Positions 52,201 to 60,505 of a DNA stretch of 64,000 nt are shown piece by piece. This DNA comes from Bacteroidales bacterium. GTDB lineage: Bacteria; Bacteroidota; Bacteroidia; Bacteroidales; F082. A model generated the notes under the pieces. The model was given only the letters and a program-made list of their open reading frames with translations. It ran no database searches and was not told the DNA's origin. Every line of letters starts with the position of its first letter. The first letter of the stretch is position 1. The stretch covers positions 1 to 64,000 of the forward strand of contig WGGC01000169.1 in the NCBI GenBank assembly GCA_015491905.1. The letters run 5' to 3'. The position numbers and the translations under genes are program-made.

Positions 52201-53183
52201 CATAATTTATCACCTTCTTTCATCTCACCTTTTAATTTCTTTTTTAATCCAATTTTTTCCCTTATAATTTTAGTACTATAGTCCATTTCAAAACCAATTA
52301 AAATAATCAGAGAATTATAATATATCCAAACAAGAAGTAAAATTAATGAACCTATAGAACCATATAGCAGATTATACCGAGAAAAGTTCTCAAAATATAA
52401 CTTTAGCAATATTCCACCACCAAGAAATAAAAATGTAGCAAAAAGAGATCCTATTGTAATAAATTTATATTTTATTGAAGTAAGGGTCTTTAATTGCCCA
52501 AAATAATACAAAATAGATGTACTGAACATTGCAGCCATTAATATGATAAGCCACCGTATAACTTGTAAAGCCAGAATAGACAAACTGCTAGTAATAATTT
52601 TGTTAACCACTAACTCTTTAATCATTAATTCACCAAAAGCTAAAAGGGATACAGAAACAAATGTTAATAACGCTAAAATAATCATTAAAAAGAATGCCAC
52701 AATTTTTTGTTTCCACCATGGTCTTGACACAGGTTGGTGATAACTTTGATTAAAACCTTCAATAATAGCATCTACACCATTGGTCGCAAAATAAATAGCT
52801 GTAAAAAATACTAAAGACAACAATTTTTGATTGGGTCTGGTTACTACCCCTTCAATAGTACTTTTAACGAGAGAGTATATATTGGATGGAATTAATTCAG
52901 AAATCATATCCATTAAATAATCCTGATAATGCAAACTCGTCATAAATGGAATAAGTGTAAAAACAAATAAAATAAAAGGAATCAATGCCAAAAAGAAATT
53001 AAAAGCAATAGCAGAAGCCCTATATGTTATCACACCATTAAAAACCCCTTTAAAAAAAATCCGCATTACCAAATAAAGAGGAATCCCGGCAGACCCTGGT
53101 ATTAAGATAGTCCTATAATAACTCCTCCATTTTATTAAAAATGGCTGCAATGCTTGCTTTAATTTTTGCGGAATAATTTTCAT
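52200..53183 (-). CDS. YihY/BrkB-family inner-membrane protein
   Basis: This 327-residue polytopic protein has about six transmembrane helices and the family motifs ITYRASAIAFNFFLALIPFILFVFTLIPF and FFTAIYFATNGVDAIIEGFNQSYHQPVSRPWWKQK, with LLYGSIGSLILLLVWIYYNSLIILIGFEMDYS at the end. The family was once called RNase BN in error; its transport function is unproven. It is the last gene of a likely DUF4783-nadC-yihY operon (47-bp gap). Confidence 0.92.
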   Translation of the reverse strand: MKIIPQKLKQALQPFLIKWRSYYRTILIPGSAGIPLYLVMRIFFKGVFNGVITYRASAIAFNFFLALIPFILFVFTLIPFMTSLHYQDYLMDMISELIPSNIYSLVKSTIEGVVTRPNQKLLSLVFFTAIYFATNGVDAIIEGFNQSYHQPVSRPWWKQKIVAFFLMIILALLTFVSVSLLAFGELMIKELVVNKIITSSLSILALQVIRWLIILMAAMFSTSILYYFGQLKTLTSIKYKFITIGSLFATFLFLGGGILLKLYFENFSRYNLLYGSIGSLILLLVWIYYNSLIILIGFEMDYSTKIIREKIGLKKKLKGEMKEGDKL

Positions 53184-53230
53184 AAAATAATTTAAATATA
53201 ATTAGCCGCCTATTTTAAATATATAAGTAA

Positions 53231-54067
53231 TCAAATTACAGCTTTTAAACTTATATCAAGACTTTTTATTTGATGAGTTAAAGCACCAATAGAAATATAA
53301 TCAACACCTGTTTCTGCATACAATCTCAGTGTTTGTTCATTAATTCCTCCTGAAGCTTCAGTTTCATATTTTTTATCAATTATTTTTACAGCTTTCTTCA
53401 AATCAGCAGGGCTAAAATTATCCAACATAATCCGGTGTATTCCTCCTACAGAAATAATTTCATGTAATTCTTCAAAGCTCCTTGCTTCAATTTCAATTTT
53501 TAAATCAAGGTCATTATTCTCAAGATAAGTATGTATTTTCTCAATAGATTGTTTTATGCCTCCGGCAAAATCAATATGATTATCTTTAATCATTACCATA
53601 TCATACAAACCAAAACGATGATTATAACCACCACCAGCTTTTACAGCCATTTTTTCAACAAGTCGGTTACAAGGAGTAGTTTTACGGGTATCCAACAATT
53701 TCACAGGAAGATCATCAACCATATTTAAAAGAACCCTAGTATAAGTAGCAATACCACTCATCCTTTGTATAAAATTTAATGACAATCGTTCTGCAGATAG
53801 CATGGATAAGGCACTTCCGGAAATTTCCATTAAAATATCACCTTTCTCAATTTCTTGTCCATCAGAAACAAACCTGTTAATCTGCAAATTACTGTCAACA
53901 GTTTTAAAAACGAGGGCTGCAACATCAATTCCGGCAACAACACCACTTTCTTTGGCAATCATAACCGTTTTTCCTTTTTCTGTTTTAGGAACCAAGGCAA
54001 GGGAAGTATGATCACCCTCACCTAAATCTTCTTCAAGGGCTTTATTAATTAAATCTTCTAAATTCAT
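53231..54067 (-). CDS. nadC: Nicotinate-nucleotide pyrophosphorylase (carboxylating)
   Basis: NadC makes nicotinate mononucleotide from quinolinate and PRPP in NAD synthesis. The 278-residue protein has EEDLGEGDHTSLAL, AKESGVVAGIDVAALVFK, SAERLSLNFIQRMSGIATYTR, LLDTRKTTPCNRLVEKMAVKAGGGYNHRFGLYDMVMIKDNHI (phosphoribosyl and quinolinate contacts), IEIEARSFEELHE, MLDNFSP and GVDYISIGALTHQIKSLDISLK. No nadA or nadB is adjacent. Confidence 0.97.
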   Translation of the reverse strand: MNLEDLINKALEEDLGEGDHTSLALVPKTEKGKTVMIAKESGVVAGIDVAALVFKTVDSNLQINRFVSDGQEIEKGDILMEISGSALSMLSAERLSLNFIQRMSGIATYTRVLLNMVDDLPVKLLDTRKTTPCNRLVEKMAVKAGGGYNHRFGLYDMVMIKDNHIDFAGGIKQSIEKIHTYLENNDLDLKIEIEARSFEELHEIISVGGIHRIMLDNFSPADLKKAVKIIDKKYETEASGGINEQTLRLYAETGVDYISIGALTHQIKSLDISLKAVI

Positions 54068-54098
54068 ATTCTATACATTAATTAAAGTTCTCCAATTT

Positions 54099-54494
54099 TT
54101 AATAAAATTCTTTTTGAATTTCAATTTGCTGAATAAACAAACCTTTAGGGTCAGGAGAAAACAAAAAATAAGAACTCCAAACAGATTTTCCATTCTTAAA
54201 CCGTCCAATTATATAATAATTTTCACCGGTAACTCCTGATTTATCAATAAAAAATTTAATTGAGGGGTGCTTTTTCAAAAAGTTTTTTAATCTTTCTTTT
54301 GCTGGCTGGGCTTCCAGAAAATCGTTTTTATTATTTATACTTAAGCTTACAAACCCCTTAAAATATTTATTTATTGATGTAATATCATCATTATTTAAGG
54401 CAGAGACAATGTCGTTATTTATCTGACTATTATCCTGGTATCCTAAAGAAACAAAAATAAATATAAAAAAAACAGTTAAAATTCTGGTTAACAT
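54099..54494 (-). CDS. DUF4783 domain-containing secreted protein
   Basis: This 131-residue protein has a hydrophobic N-terminal signal segment (about 1-20) followed by an NTF2/SnoaL-like small domain: DIVSALNNDDITSINKYFKGFVSLSINN, AKERLKNFLKKHPSIKFFI, YYIIGRFKNGKSVWSSYFLFSPDPKGLFIQQIEIQ. DUF4783 members commonly sit beside nadC in Bacteroidota. The function is unknown. I chose ATG 54494: the open frame begins at TTG 54518, but that codon is part of the -7 box. It starts the operon with nadC (31-bp gap). Confidence 0.87.
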   Translation of the reverse strand: MLTRILTVFFIFIFVSLGYQDNSQINNDIVSALNNDDITSINKYFKGFVSLSINNKNDFLEAQPAKERLKNFLKKHPSIKFFIDKSGVTGENYYIIGRFKNGKSVWSSYFLFSPDPKGLFIQQIEIQKEFY

Positions 54495-54515
54495 TTCTAT
54501 TTTTCTCTTTTTTTT

Positions 54516-54523
54516 CAAAAGTA
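54516..54523 (-). promoter_or_regulatory. Bacteroidota -7 box (TACTTTTG) for DUF4783-nadC-yihY
   Basis: It is an exact TAnnTTTG match on the minus strand, 21 nt before ATG 54494. The nominal TTG start of the open frame lies within the box. Confidence 0.6.
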
Positions 54524-54581
54524 ATCATTTCAAGGATATTTATTTACTAAAAAAGTTTTTTTATAAAAGCTGAATTTCTAT

Positions 54582-54589
54582 TACATTTG
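54582..54589 (+). promoter_or_regulatory. Bacteroidota -7 box (TACATTTG) for the lipoprotein gene
   Basis: It is an exact TAnnTTTG match 18 nt before ATG 54608. The open frame's TTG at 54587 is the end of this box and so is not a start codon. Confidence 0.6.
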
Positions 54590-54607
54590 AAGCATATTTT
54601 AAAATTT

Positions 54608-55333
54608 ATGAAAAGCAGGAATATAACTTTATTTTTTAGCAGTATTTTATTTTTAATAATTTTATTTCCCGCATGTCATTCATCAAAAAATGACAACAAC
54701 ACTAAGGAATTTAATTCAAGAGTCAAAAAGCTAAATAAAAGTATCAATAAGGTAGACAATACTATTACATTATTTGATAGCTTACAAAATGAGTTAAATA
54801 AAATAAACAAGGATTTAGCTGAAGGAAAAATCACTGTTAAAGAAGCCCTAAATAAAAAAAATATTCTGGAAAAAAATCTGGGTAGAAAGGTTGCACGTAC
54901 AACAAATTATCATCCGGCAAAAAATTTTCCTGATTGGGCAAAAGCATTGGGTTTAACTCCTCCAAAGGGTATGAAGCTGGATTCCGACTATTCCCAAATA
55001 ACTTCTGTTAACAATCCAGACGAGGGCTTTAACTCTGTTTTAATGGTATATAAAAGCAATTACAATATTGCTATGCAACAAGCCGCCGAAATTGCAAAAA
55101 AAGCTCATATTCCATTAATTAAAGAATATAAGGCAGCTTTTGAAATGAAAAAAAAATATAATGAAGAGATTGTAAAAGGAGCCGTTTATATGAATTTTGA
55201 ACCTGGAGATCCATCACAACCTAAATATGCCATTGCTATTACTGTTGATGAAAATGGTTTATTAACAATTAGTGCTACTAACACTCGTCAAATGGAAAAC
55301 CAACTAATTAAAGATAAAACTAATTTACCTTAA
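54608..55333 (+). CDS. Lipoprotein of unknown function with coiled-coil stalk
   Basis: This 241-residue protein has a signal peptide ending FPAC (Cys23), with no acidic residue just after the Cys. A coiled-coil segment (about 38-85) carries NSRVKKLNKSINKVDNTITLFDSLQNELNK. The globular part contains NFPDWAKALGLTPPKGMKLDSDYSQITSVNNPDEGFNSVLMVYKSNYNIAMQQAAEIAKKA, resembling small beta-alpha domains of Bacteroidota envelope proteins that I cannot name. It lies 43 bp before the SDR gene and may be in the same transcript. Confidence 0.72.
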   Translation: MKSRNITLFFSSILFLIILFPACHSSKNDNNTKEFNSRVKKLNKSINKVDNTITLFDSLQNELNKINKDLAEGKITVKEALNKKNILEKNLGRKVARTTNYHPAKNFPDWAKALGLTPPKGMKLDSDYSQITSVNNPDEGFNSVLMVYKSNYNIAMQQAAEIAKKAHIPLIKEYKAAFEMKKKYNEEIVKGAVYMNFEPGDPSQPKYAIAITVDENGLLTISATNTRQMENQLIKDKTNLP

Positions 55334-55376
55334 TATATTCATTATAAAAAACACTTCATCTTAATAATTATAAAAC

Positions 55377-56057
55377 ATGAATATTGTAGTTACCGGGGCG
55401 GGAAAAGGGATAGGTAAAGAAACTGTTATAGAATTGGCAGATAAAGGCCACAAGGTTTTTGCACTTTCCAGAAACATTTATTCATCTGATTTTCCTGAAC
55501 ACCTGCAAAAAAATATTTCAATTCTTCCTTTTGATTTAACCAAAAAAGATTTCACTCCTTTAACAGAATTAATAAAAGATTCATTTAATAAAATTGATGG
55601 GTTAATTAATAATGCCGGAGTGTTAATAGCAAAACCTTTTATGGAATTTACAGAAAAAGATTTCGATTATCTTTTTAATGTAAATGTTAAAGCACCTTTT
55701 CGTCTTATTCAAGCTCTTTCACCTATGATGTCAAAAAACAGTCATATTTTAAATATTTCAAGTATTGGAGGCTTTCAAGGAAGTGTTAAATTTCCAGGAT
55801 TATCGTTATATAGTGCAGGAAAGGGGGCTCTTTCAATATTAACAGAGAGTTTAGCTGAAGAACTAAAAGAAAAAGATATCAGGGTGAATGCTTTGGCGTT
55901 AGGAGCAACCCAAACAGAAATGCTGGAAAAAGCTTTTCCCGGTTACAAAGCACCACTTTCAGCTCATAAAATGGCTCAATTTATTAGCTATTTTATTCTT
56001 AATGGGCATCATTTTTTTAACGGAAAAATACTACCGGTATCGCTTTCAACACCTTAA
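55377..56057 (+). CDS. Short-chain dehydrogenase/reductase
   Basis: This 226-residue NAD(P)-dependent Rossmann oxidoreductase has the cofactor motif TGAGKGIG (6-13), DGLINNAGV, ISSIGG and the catalytic Tyr145 and Lys149 in YSAGK, followed by IRVNALALGATQTEM. It is a little shorter than classical SDRs (about 250). The substrate is unknown. It is followed by a crotonase-fold gene (23-bp gap), which hints at acyl-CoA or keto-acid metabolism. Confidence 0.9.
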   Translation: MNIVVTGAGKGIGKETVIELADKGHKVFALSRNIYSSDFPEHLQKNISILPFDLTKKDFTPLTELIKDSFNKIDGLINNAGVLIAKPFMEFTEKDFDYLFNVNVKAPFRLIQALSPMMSKNSHILNISSIGGFQGSVKFPGLSLYSAGKGALSILTESLAEELKEKDIRVNALALGATQTEMLEKAFPGYKAPLSAHKMAQFISYFILNGHHFFNGKILPVSLSTP

Positions 56058-56080
56058 TTCATCAAAATCAGTAAATAAAC

Positions 56081-56860
56081 ATGCGATTTATTAAGACAAA
56101 AATAGAAGGGAAATTAGGCCGTTTAATACTTGATAATGATAATAAAAGTAATTCTCTAAACTTAACTATGCTTGAAGAATTTAAAGCTGCTTTCGATAAT
56201 TTTAAACAAGAAAAATGCAGAGTAGTTTTAATTGAAGCAAAACCGAAAGCAAAAGTATGGTGTGCAGGTCTTCAAATCGATCAACTTCCAGACCCTTCAT
56301 TTGACCCAGTTCCATACGAATATGCGTTGGAAAAAATATTAAAATGTGTGGAAAATTTCCCGGGAATAGTAATTGCTATGATCAGTGGAAGTGTATGGGG
56401 AGGAGGATGTGAACTTGCTTTTTCCTGTGATATATTAATAGGTTCTCCATCAGCATCTTTTTCCATAACTCCTGCTAAGATAAGCGCACCTTATAATCCA
56501 AATCAGGTAAACCGTGTATTACAACGTGTAGGAAGCAATATTGCTTTGGAAATGTTTTCTACTGCTAACATCATGAATGCCAAAAGGGCAATAGAATTAG
56601 GAATTCTTAATCATCTCGTATCAGAAAATAAACTAAAAGATTTTACAAATAATTTGGCTGATAAGATTTTACAAAATGCACCATTAACAATAGCTCTGAT
56701 AAAAAAGCAGATTCATGAATTAGGCACAAGAACAGTAGAGCAATTAACAGCAGATGAGCAAAACAGAGCACTGATAAAACAAGTTTATAATAGTCATGAT
56801 TATAAGGAAGGTAAAAAAGCTTTTCTGGAGAAAAGAAAACCAAATTTCACAGGAGAATAA
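56081..56860 (+). CDS. Crotonase-fold enzyme, probably methylmalonyl-CoA decarboxylase (YgfG-like)
   Basis: This 259-residue enoyl-CoA hydratase/isomerase-family protein has the CoA-binding VWCAGLQIDQLP and oxyanion-hole SGSVWGGGCELAFSCDILIGS, then ASFSITPAKISAPYNPNQVNRVLQRVG. The VWCAG...LP and SVWGG blocks and ITPAKI..PYN match what I recall of YgfG/ScpB methylmalonyl-CoA decarboxylase (VWSAGHDI, SVWGGAFEL) better than hydratases. It would convert methylmalonyl-CoA to propionyl-CoA. No mutase or epimerase is adjacent, so another crotonase activity remains possible. Confidence 0.82.
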   Translation: MRFIKTKIEGKLGRLILDNDNKSNSLNLTMLEEFKAAFDNFKQEKCRVVLIEAKPKAKVWCAGLQIDQLPDPSFDPVPYEYALEKILKCVENFPGIVIAMISGSVWGGGCELAFSCDILIGSPSASFSITPAKISAPYNPNQVNRVLQRVGSNIALEMFSTANIMNAKRAIELGILNHLVSENKLKDFTNNLADKILQNAPLTIALIKKQIHELGTRTVEQLTADEQNRALIKQVYNSHDYKEGKKAFLEKRKPNFTGE

Positions 56861-56863
56861 TGA

Positions 56864-57520
56864 ATGTTCAAAACTATTTTATCCTTTTTTAAACCCCGGA
56901 AAAATATTTATAACAGTAAATATAATTATTTAGAAATAAAACAAGAAAAGGGTAAACAGGTATTAAACTCAACAGATGTTAATTATTCTTTTGGTAGTCT
57001 TCATAAGGTTTTTCAGAATACTTTTAAGCATATAAACCTAAATCTGTCGGACATTAAAAATGTATTGATTTTAGGATTCGGAGCTGGAAGTATTGCTCAT
57101 ATTTTAAGGTATGAATATAACTGGAATGGAAAAATAACAGGAGTAGAAATAGACAAAGAAGTAATAAATTTATCAAATAAGTATTTTAAACTTCAGCAAT
57201 TAAAAAATGTTCAGATAGAAATTACAGATGCCGAATATTTCGTTAACCAAACTACTCAAAAATTCGATTTAATAATAATTGATATTTTTCTTAATCTTGA
57301 AATACCAATAAAGTTTGACAGCAATCTATTTATAAAAAAAGTATATGAAATTCTCAATCCGGGAGGCTCTCTTATTTATAACAGATTAGCTATATCTTAT
57401 TCTGAAAAAGAAAGAACAAAAAAGTTATTAAAAATAATAACCAATCAGTTTTCTACACCAGGCTGTGTAAAAATACTAAACGTAAATAAATTTAATCAGG
57501 TTATAGTTTCAAAAAAATGA
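56864..57520 (+). CDS. Spermidine-synthase-like SAM-dependent methyltransferase
   Basis: This 218-residue protein starts 3 bp after the crotonase stop. It has the spermidine-synthase-type nucleotide fold: VLILGFGAGSIAHILRYEY (motif I), GVEIDKEVINLSNKYF (acidic ribose contact), DLIIIDIFLN and LNPGGSLIYN. It is shorter than true spermidine synthases and lacks an obvious polyamine-site GGGDG, so methyl transfer or an unknown aminopropyl transfer is possible. It is coupled to tex by a 4-nt overlap. Confidence 0.8.
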   Translation: MFKTILSFFKPRKNIYNSKYNYLEIKQEKGKQVLNSTDVNYSFGSLHKVFQNTFKHINLNLSDIKNVLILGFGAGSIAHILRYEYNWNGKITGVEIDKEVINLSNKYFKLQQLKNVQIEITDAEYFVNQTTQKFDLIIIDIFLNLEIPIKFDSNLFIKKVYEILNPGGSLIYNRLAISYSEKERTKKLLKIITNQFSTPGCVKILNVNKFNQVIVSKK

Positions 57521-59646
57521 ATGATAAAATAATATATAAAATAGCAGAACTTCTGAATATAGAACCCTTTCAGGTTTCCAACACTTTGAATATGAGCTCG
57601 GAAGGCGCGACAATACCATTTATGGCCAGGTATAGAAAAGAGAAAACAGGAGGATTAACAGACCTTCAAATTATTGAATTGATGCAATATTATAAACAGC
57701 TTAATGATTTGGAGGACAGGAAAAAAGTAATCTTAAATAGCCTTAAAGCACAAAATATTTCTAATTCTATACTAATACAAAAAATAAAAGATAGCGATTC
57801 ATTATCTGTTTTAGAAGATTTATATTTTCCTTATCGCCCTAAGAAAAAGACCAGGGCAGTTATAGCAAAAGGAAAAGGTTTAGAACCACTCGCAAAGAAA
57901 ATAATGGCAGAGGTACATGAAAATCCGGAAAAAACAGCATTAGCATTTATTAATAAAGAAAAGGATATACTTAATGCTGAAGAAGCCCTTAAGGGAGCAT
58001 CAGATATTGTAGCGGAATGGATAAGTGAAACAGAATGGGTAAGAAACAGTATAAGAAATTTGTTTCATAGGGAAGCAGTGATAAAAAGCAATGTTGTAAA
58101 AGGAAAAGAAGAGGAAGCCATTACCTATAAAACTTATTTTGAATGGGAAGAATTTTCTAAAAAAGCTCCATCTCATCGGATATTAGCAATGTTTAGAGGA
58201 GAAAAAGAAGGTTTACTTAAAATAAAAATCCTTCCTGAACTAAATAAAATAACAGATTATCTTCAAAAAAAACTTCTACGGGAAGATAATTCTTTTTCTA
58301 AAATAAAAGCTAATGCTATTACTGATTCTGTTAAGAGAATCCTTTTTCCATCTATGGAGACAGAATATAGAAAAGAGCTTATAAAAAAATCTGAAAGAGC
58401 AGCCGTAAAAGTATTTTCAGAAAATTTACGCCAATTATTGCTGGCACCACCAATGGGAAGAATTAATGTTTTAGCAATTGATCCTGGTTTTCGTACAGGT
58501 TGTAAAATTGTTTGTCTTGATAAAAATGGAAATCTCCTCCACAATGAAACCATATATCCACACCCCCCTCAAAAGCAAACCACTTCTGCAATAAAAAAGA
58601 TAAAATCACTTGTCTCAGCTTATAATATAGAGGCTATATCTATTGGGAATGGTACCGGGGGAAGGGAAACAGAAGATTTGATACGTCGAATTCCTTTCGA
58701 CAGAGAAATTAAAGCTGTAATGGTAAATGAAGACGGAGCATCTGTTTATTCTGCATCAAACGCAGCTCGAAAAGAATTTCCAGATTATGATGTTACTGTC
58801 AGGGGAGCTATTTCTATAGGACGCAGACTGCAGGATCCTCTTGCTGAAATAGTTAAAATAGATCCAAAATCAATGGGTGTTGGTCAATATCAACATGATA
58901 TAAACAGCACCTTACTTAAGGACACACTACAAACAACAGTAGAATTATGTGTTAATACAGTAGGGGTAGATTTGAACCTGGCAAGTGAAGAATTATTGTC
59001 ATTTGTTTCAGGTATAGGACCATCTATGGCATCAAAAATTATTACTTATAGAAATGAAATAGGGACATTCAAAAACCGAAAAGAATTAAAAAATATAAAA
59101 GGATTTGGCGATAAAGCTTTTGAACAAGCTGCAGGATTTTTGCGTATAGCAAATGGTGACGAGCCACTGGATGCAAGTTCCGTACATCCGGAAAATTATG
59201 ATATTATAAAAAAAATAGCTGATAAAACAGGATTATCGGTTAAAGAATTAATTGGAAACAAGAAACTAAAAACTATGATTAATCTGGAGGATTTTGTTTC
59301 TGATAAAGCAGGAATTCCTACCTTACAAGATATTTTAAATGAATTGGAAAAGCCAGGCAGAGATCCCAGAAAGTCATTCCAGTTATTCCATTTTGATCAA
59401 AACATACGTACAATCGACGATATAAAACCAGGAATAATGCTTCCGGGAGTAGTTACTAATATAACAGATTTTGGGGCTTTTATAAATTTAGGAATTCATG
59501 AAAACGGATTACTACACAAAAGTCAGATTGCAAATGAATATGTAGCTCATCCTTCTGATTATCTCAAAATTAATCAGCAATTAAAGGTAAAGGTTATTGA
59601 TATTGATAAAAAGCGTAAACGCATTTCCTTAAGTTTAAAATATTAA
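57517..59646 (+). CDS. tex: Tex-family RNA-binding transcription accessory protein
   Basis: This 709-residue Tex/Spt6-like protein has an N-terminal helical part with GATIPFMARYRKEKTGGLTDLQI and LYFPYRPKKKTRAVIAKGKGLEPLA. A YqgF-type RNase H-like domain (LAIDPGFRTGCKIVCLD, ISIGNGTGGRETEDLI, VNEDGASVYSASNAA, RGAISIGRRLQDPLAEIVKIDPKSMGVGQYQHD) comes next, followed by helix-hairpin-helix (SGIGPSMASKIITYR, LKNIKGFGDKAFEQAAGFLRI). A C-terminal S1 domain (about 638-709, PGVVTNITDFGAFINLGIHENGLLHKS) completes it. It binds nucleic acid and influences transcription or ribosome quality control. It ends the operon begun by the SDR. Confidence 0.96.
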   Translation: MNDKIIYKIAELLNIEPFQVSNTLNMSSEGATIPFMARYRKEKTGGLTDLQIIELMQYYKQLNDLEDRKKVILNSLKAQNISNSILIQKIKDSDSLSVLEDLYFPYRPKKKTRAVIAKGKGLEPLAKKIMAEVHENPEKTALAFINKEKDILNAEEALKGASDIVAEWISETEWVRNSIRNLFHREAVIKSNVVKGKEEEAITYKTYFEWEEFSKKAPSHRILAMFRGEKEGLLKIKILPELNKITDYLQKKLLREDNSFSKIKANAITDSVKRILFPSMETEYRKELIKKSERAAVKVFSENLRQLLLAPPMGRINVLAIDPGFRTGCKIVCLDKNGNLLHNETIYPHPPQKQTTSAIKKIKSLVSAYNIEAISIGNGTGGRETEDLIRRIPFDREIKAVMVNEDGASVYSASNAARKEFPDYDVTVRGAISIGRRLQDPLAEIVKIDPKSMGVGQYQHDINSTLLKDTLQTTVELCVNTVGVDLNLASEELLSFVSGIGPSMASKIITYRNEIGTFKNRKELKNIKGFGDKAFEQAAGFLRIANGDEPLDASSVHPENYDIIKKIADKTGLSVKELIGNKKLKTMINLEDFVSDKAGIPTLQDILNELEKPGRDPRKSFQLFHFDQNIRTIDDIKPGIMLPGVVTNITDFGAFINLGIHENGLLHKSQIANEYVAHPSDYLKINQQLKVKVIDIDKKRKRISLSLKY

Positions 59647-59667
59647 GTTTTAAAGGCCATTATAACC

Positions 59668-60237
59668 TTATTTTTCACAGGAATAAACAAATGCAGGAGG
59701 AAAATTTTTCCAGACAACTTTAGTCTTTTTTACACTTGAAAATCTATTTTTTAAAATTTTATCATATCTCCTTCCCCCAGGAAGAAATTGGTTATAGACA
59801 TATTCGAAAGTTAAAAAAATACCGCCGGGATTTAAAATATCAAACGAAATATCCATTAACTCTGATTGTAGAGACTCACTAAAACCTGTCCAGGGAAGAC
59901 TTGAAATAATACAATCACATTTTTTTACATTATAATCAGATAGTATTTTTTGAACAGTTTGAGCTGAAGCATGATAAACAAGTGCTTCGGGACATTTTCT
60001 ATGGATTTCTTTTACAAAATCCTCATTAATTTCTATTGCAAAAGAAACTGCATCAGCAGGAACCCTTTTGGTTATTTCACAAGTAAAGACTCCAGTTCCA
60101 GGGCCGAATTCCACCACACACCTTTTATGTGATAAATCAGCAGTTTCAGTTATTACCTTGGCAAGACTTCTGGATGATGGGATAACAGACCCCACTTCAA
60201 TTGGATTTAAAATAAAATGTTTTATGAACTTTATCAT
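59668..60237 (-). CDS. PmtA-like class I SAM methyltransferase
   Basis: This 189-residue protein begins FIKHFILNPIEVGSVIPSSRSLAKVI, a pattern of the phospholipid N-methyltransferase/rRNA dimethylase-like group. It has motif I VVEFGPGTGVFTCEI, an AIEINEDF acidic contact and IISSLPWTGF where KsgA-type enzymes have NLPY. It may methylate phosphatidylethanolamine at the inner membrane, but the substrate is not certain. It converges on tex with a 21-bp gap. Confidence 0.82.
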   Translation of the reverse strand: MIKFIKHFILNPIEVGSVIPSSRSLAKVITETADLSHKRCVVEFGPGTGVFTCEITKRVPADAVSFAIEINEDFVKEIHRKCPEALVYHASAQTVQKILSDYNVKKCDCIISSLPWTGFSESLQSELMDISFDILNPGGIFLTFEYVYNQFLPGGRRYDKILKNRFSSVKKTKVVWKNFPPAFVYSCEK

Positions 60238-60367
60238 TTATCTATTCAATATTTATTTTACTGATTAACAACTGATTATATACACAAACAAAACTTGTTA
60301 ACAATTATTTATTAATTAACTAATATAATAATAAATTCAGACTTTTTTATTTTTTAAAAAATGAAAT

Positions 60368-60375
60368 TATATTTG
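60368..60375 (+). promoter_or_regulatory. Bacteroidota -7 box (TATATTTG) for the subtilisin-like gene
   Basis: It is an exact TAnnTTTG match 130 nt before ATG 60506. The surrounding 60238-60505 is AT-rich and holds no gene I can support. Confidence 0.45.
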
Positions 60376-60505
60376 TGAATTAATAACTTTAAAAAATAAA
60401 TCATATAGAAAATCTATTATTGAATAATTATTAAAATTCACAGAGAAATAATTATCCATTTATGGTATGTACCATATTATTAATGAAAAACAAAATTATA
60501 AACAG

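Noticed and set aside
54608-59646. Defence or toxin-antitoxin island
   Set aside because: The genes are a lipoprotein, SDR, crotonase, methyltransferase and Tex with no nuclease, toxin or phage-response motifs. The AddA-like helicase elsewhere is a repair enzyme.
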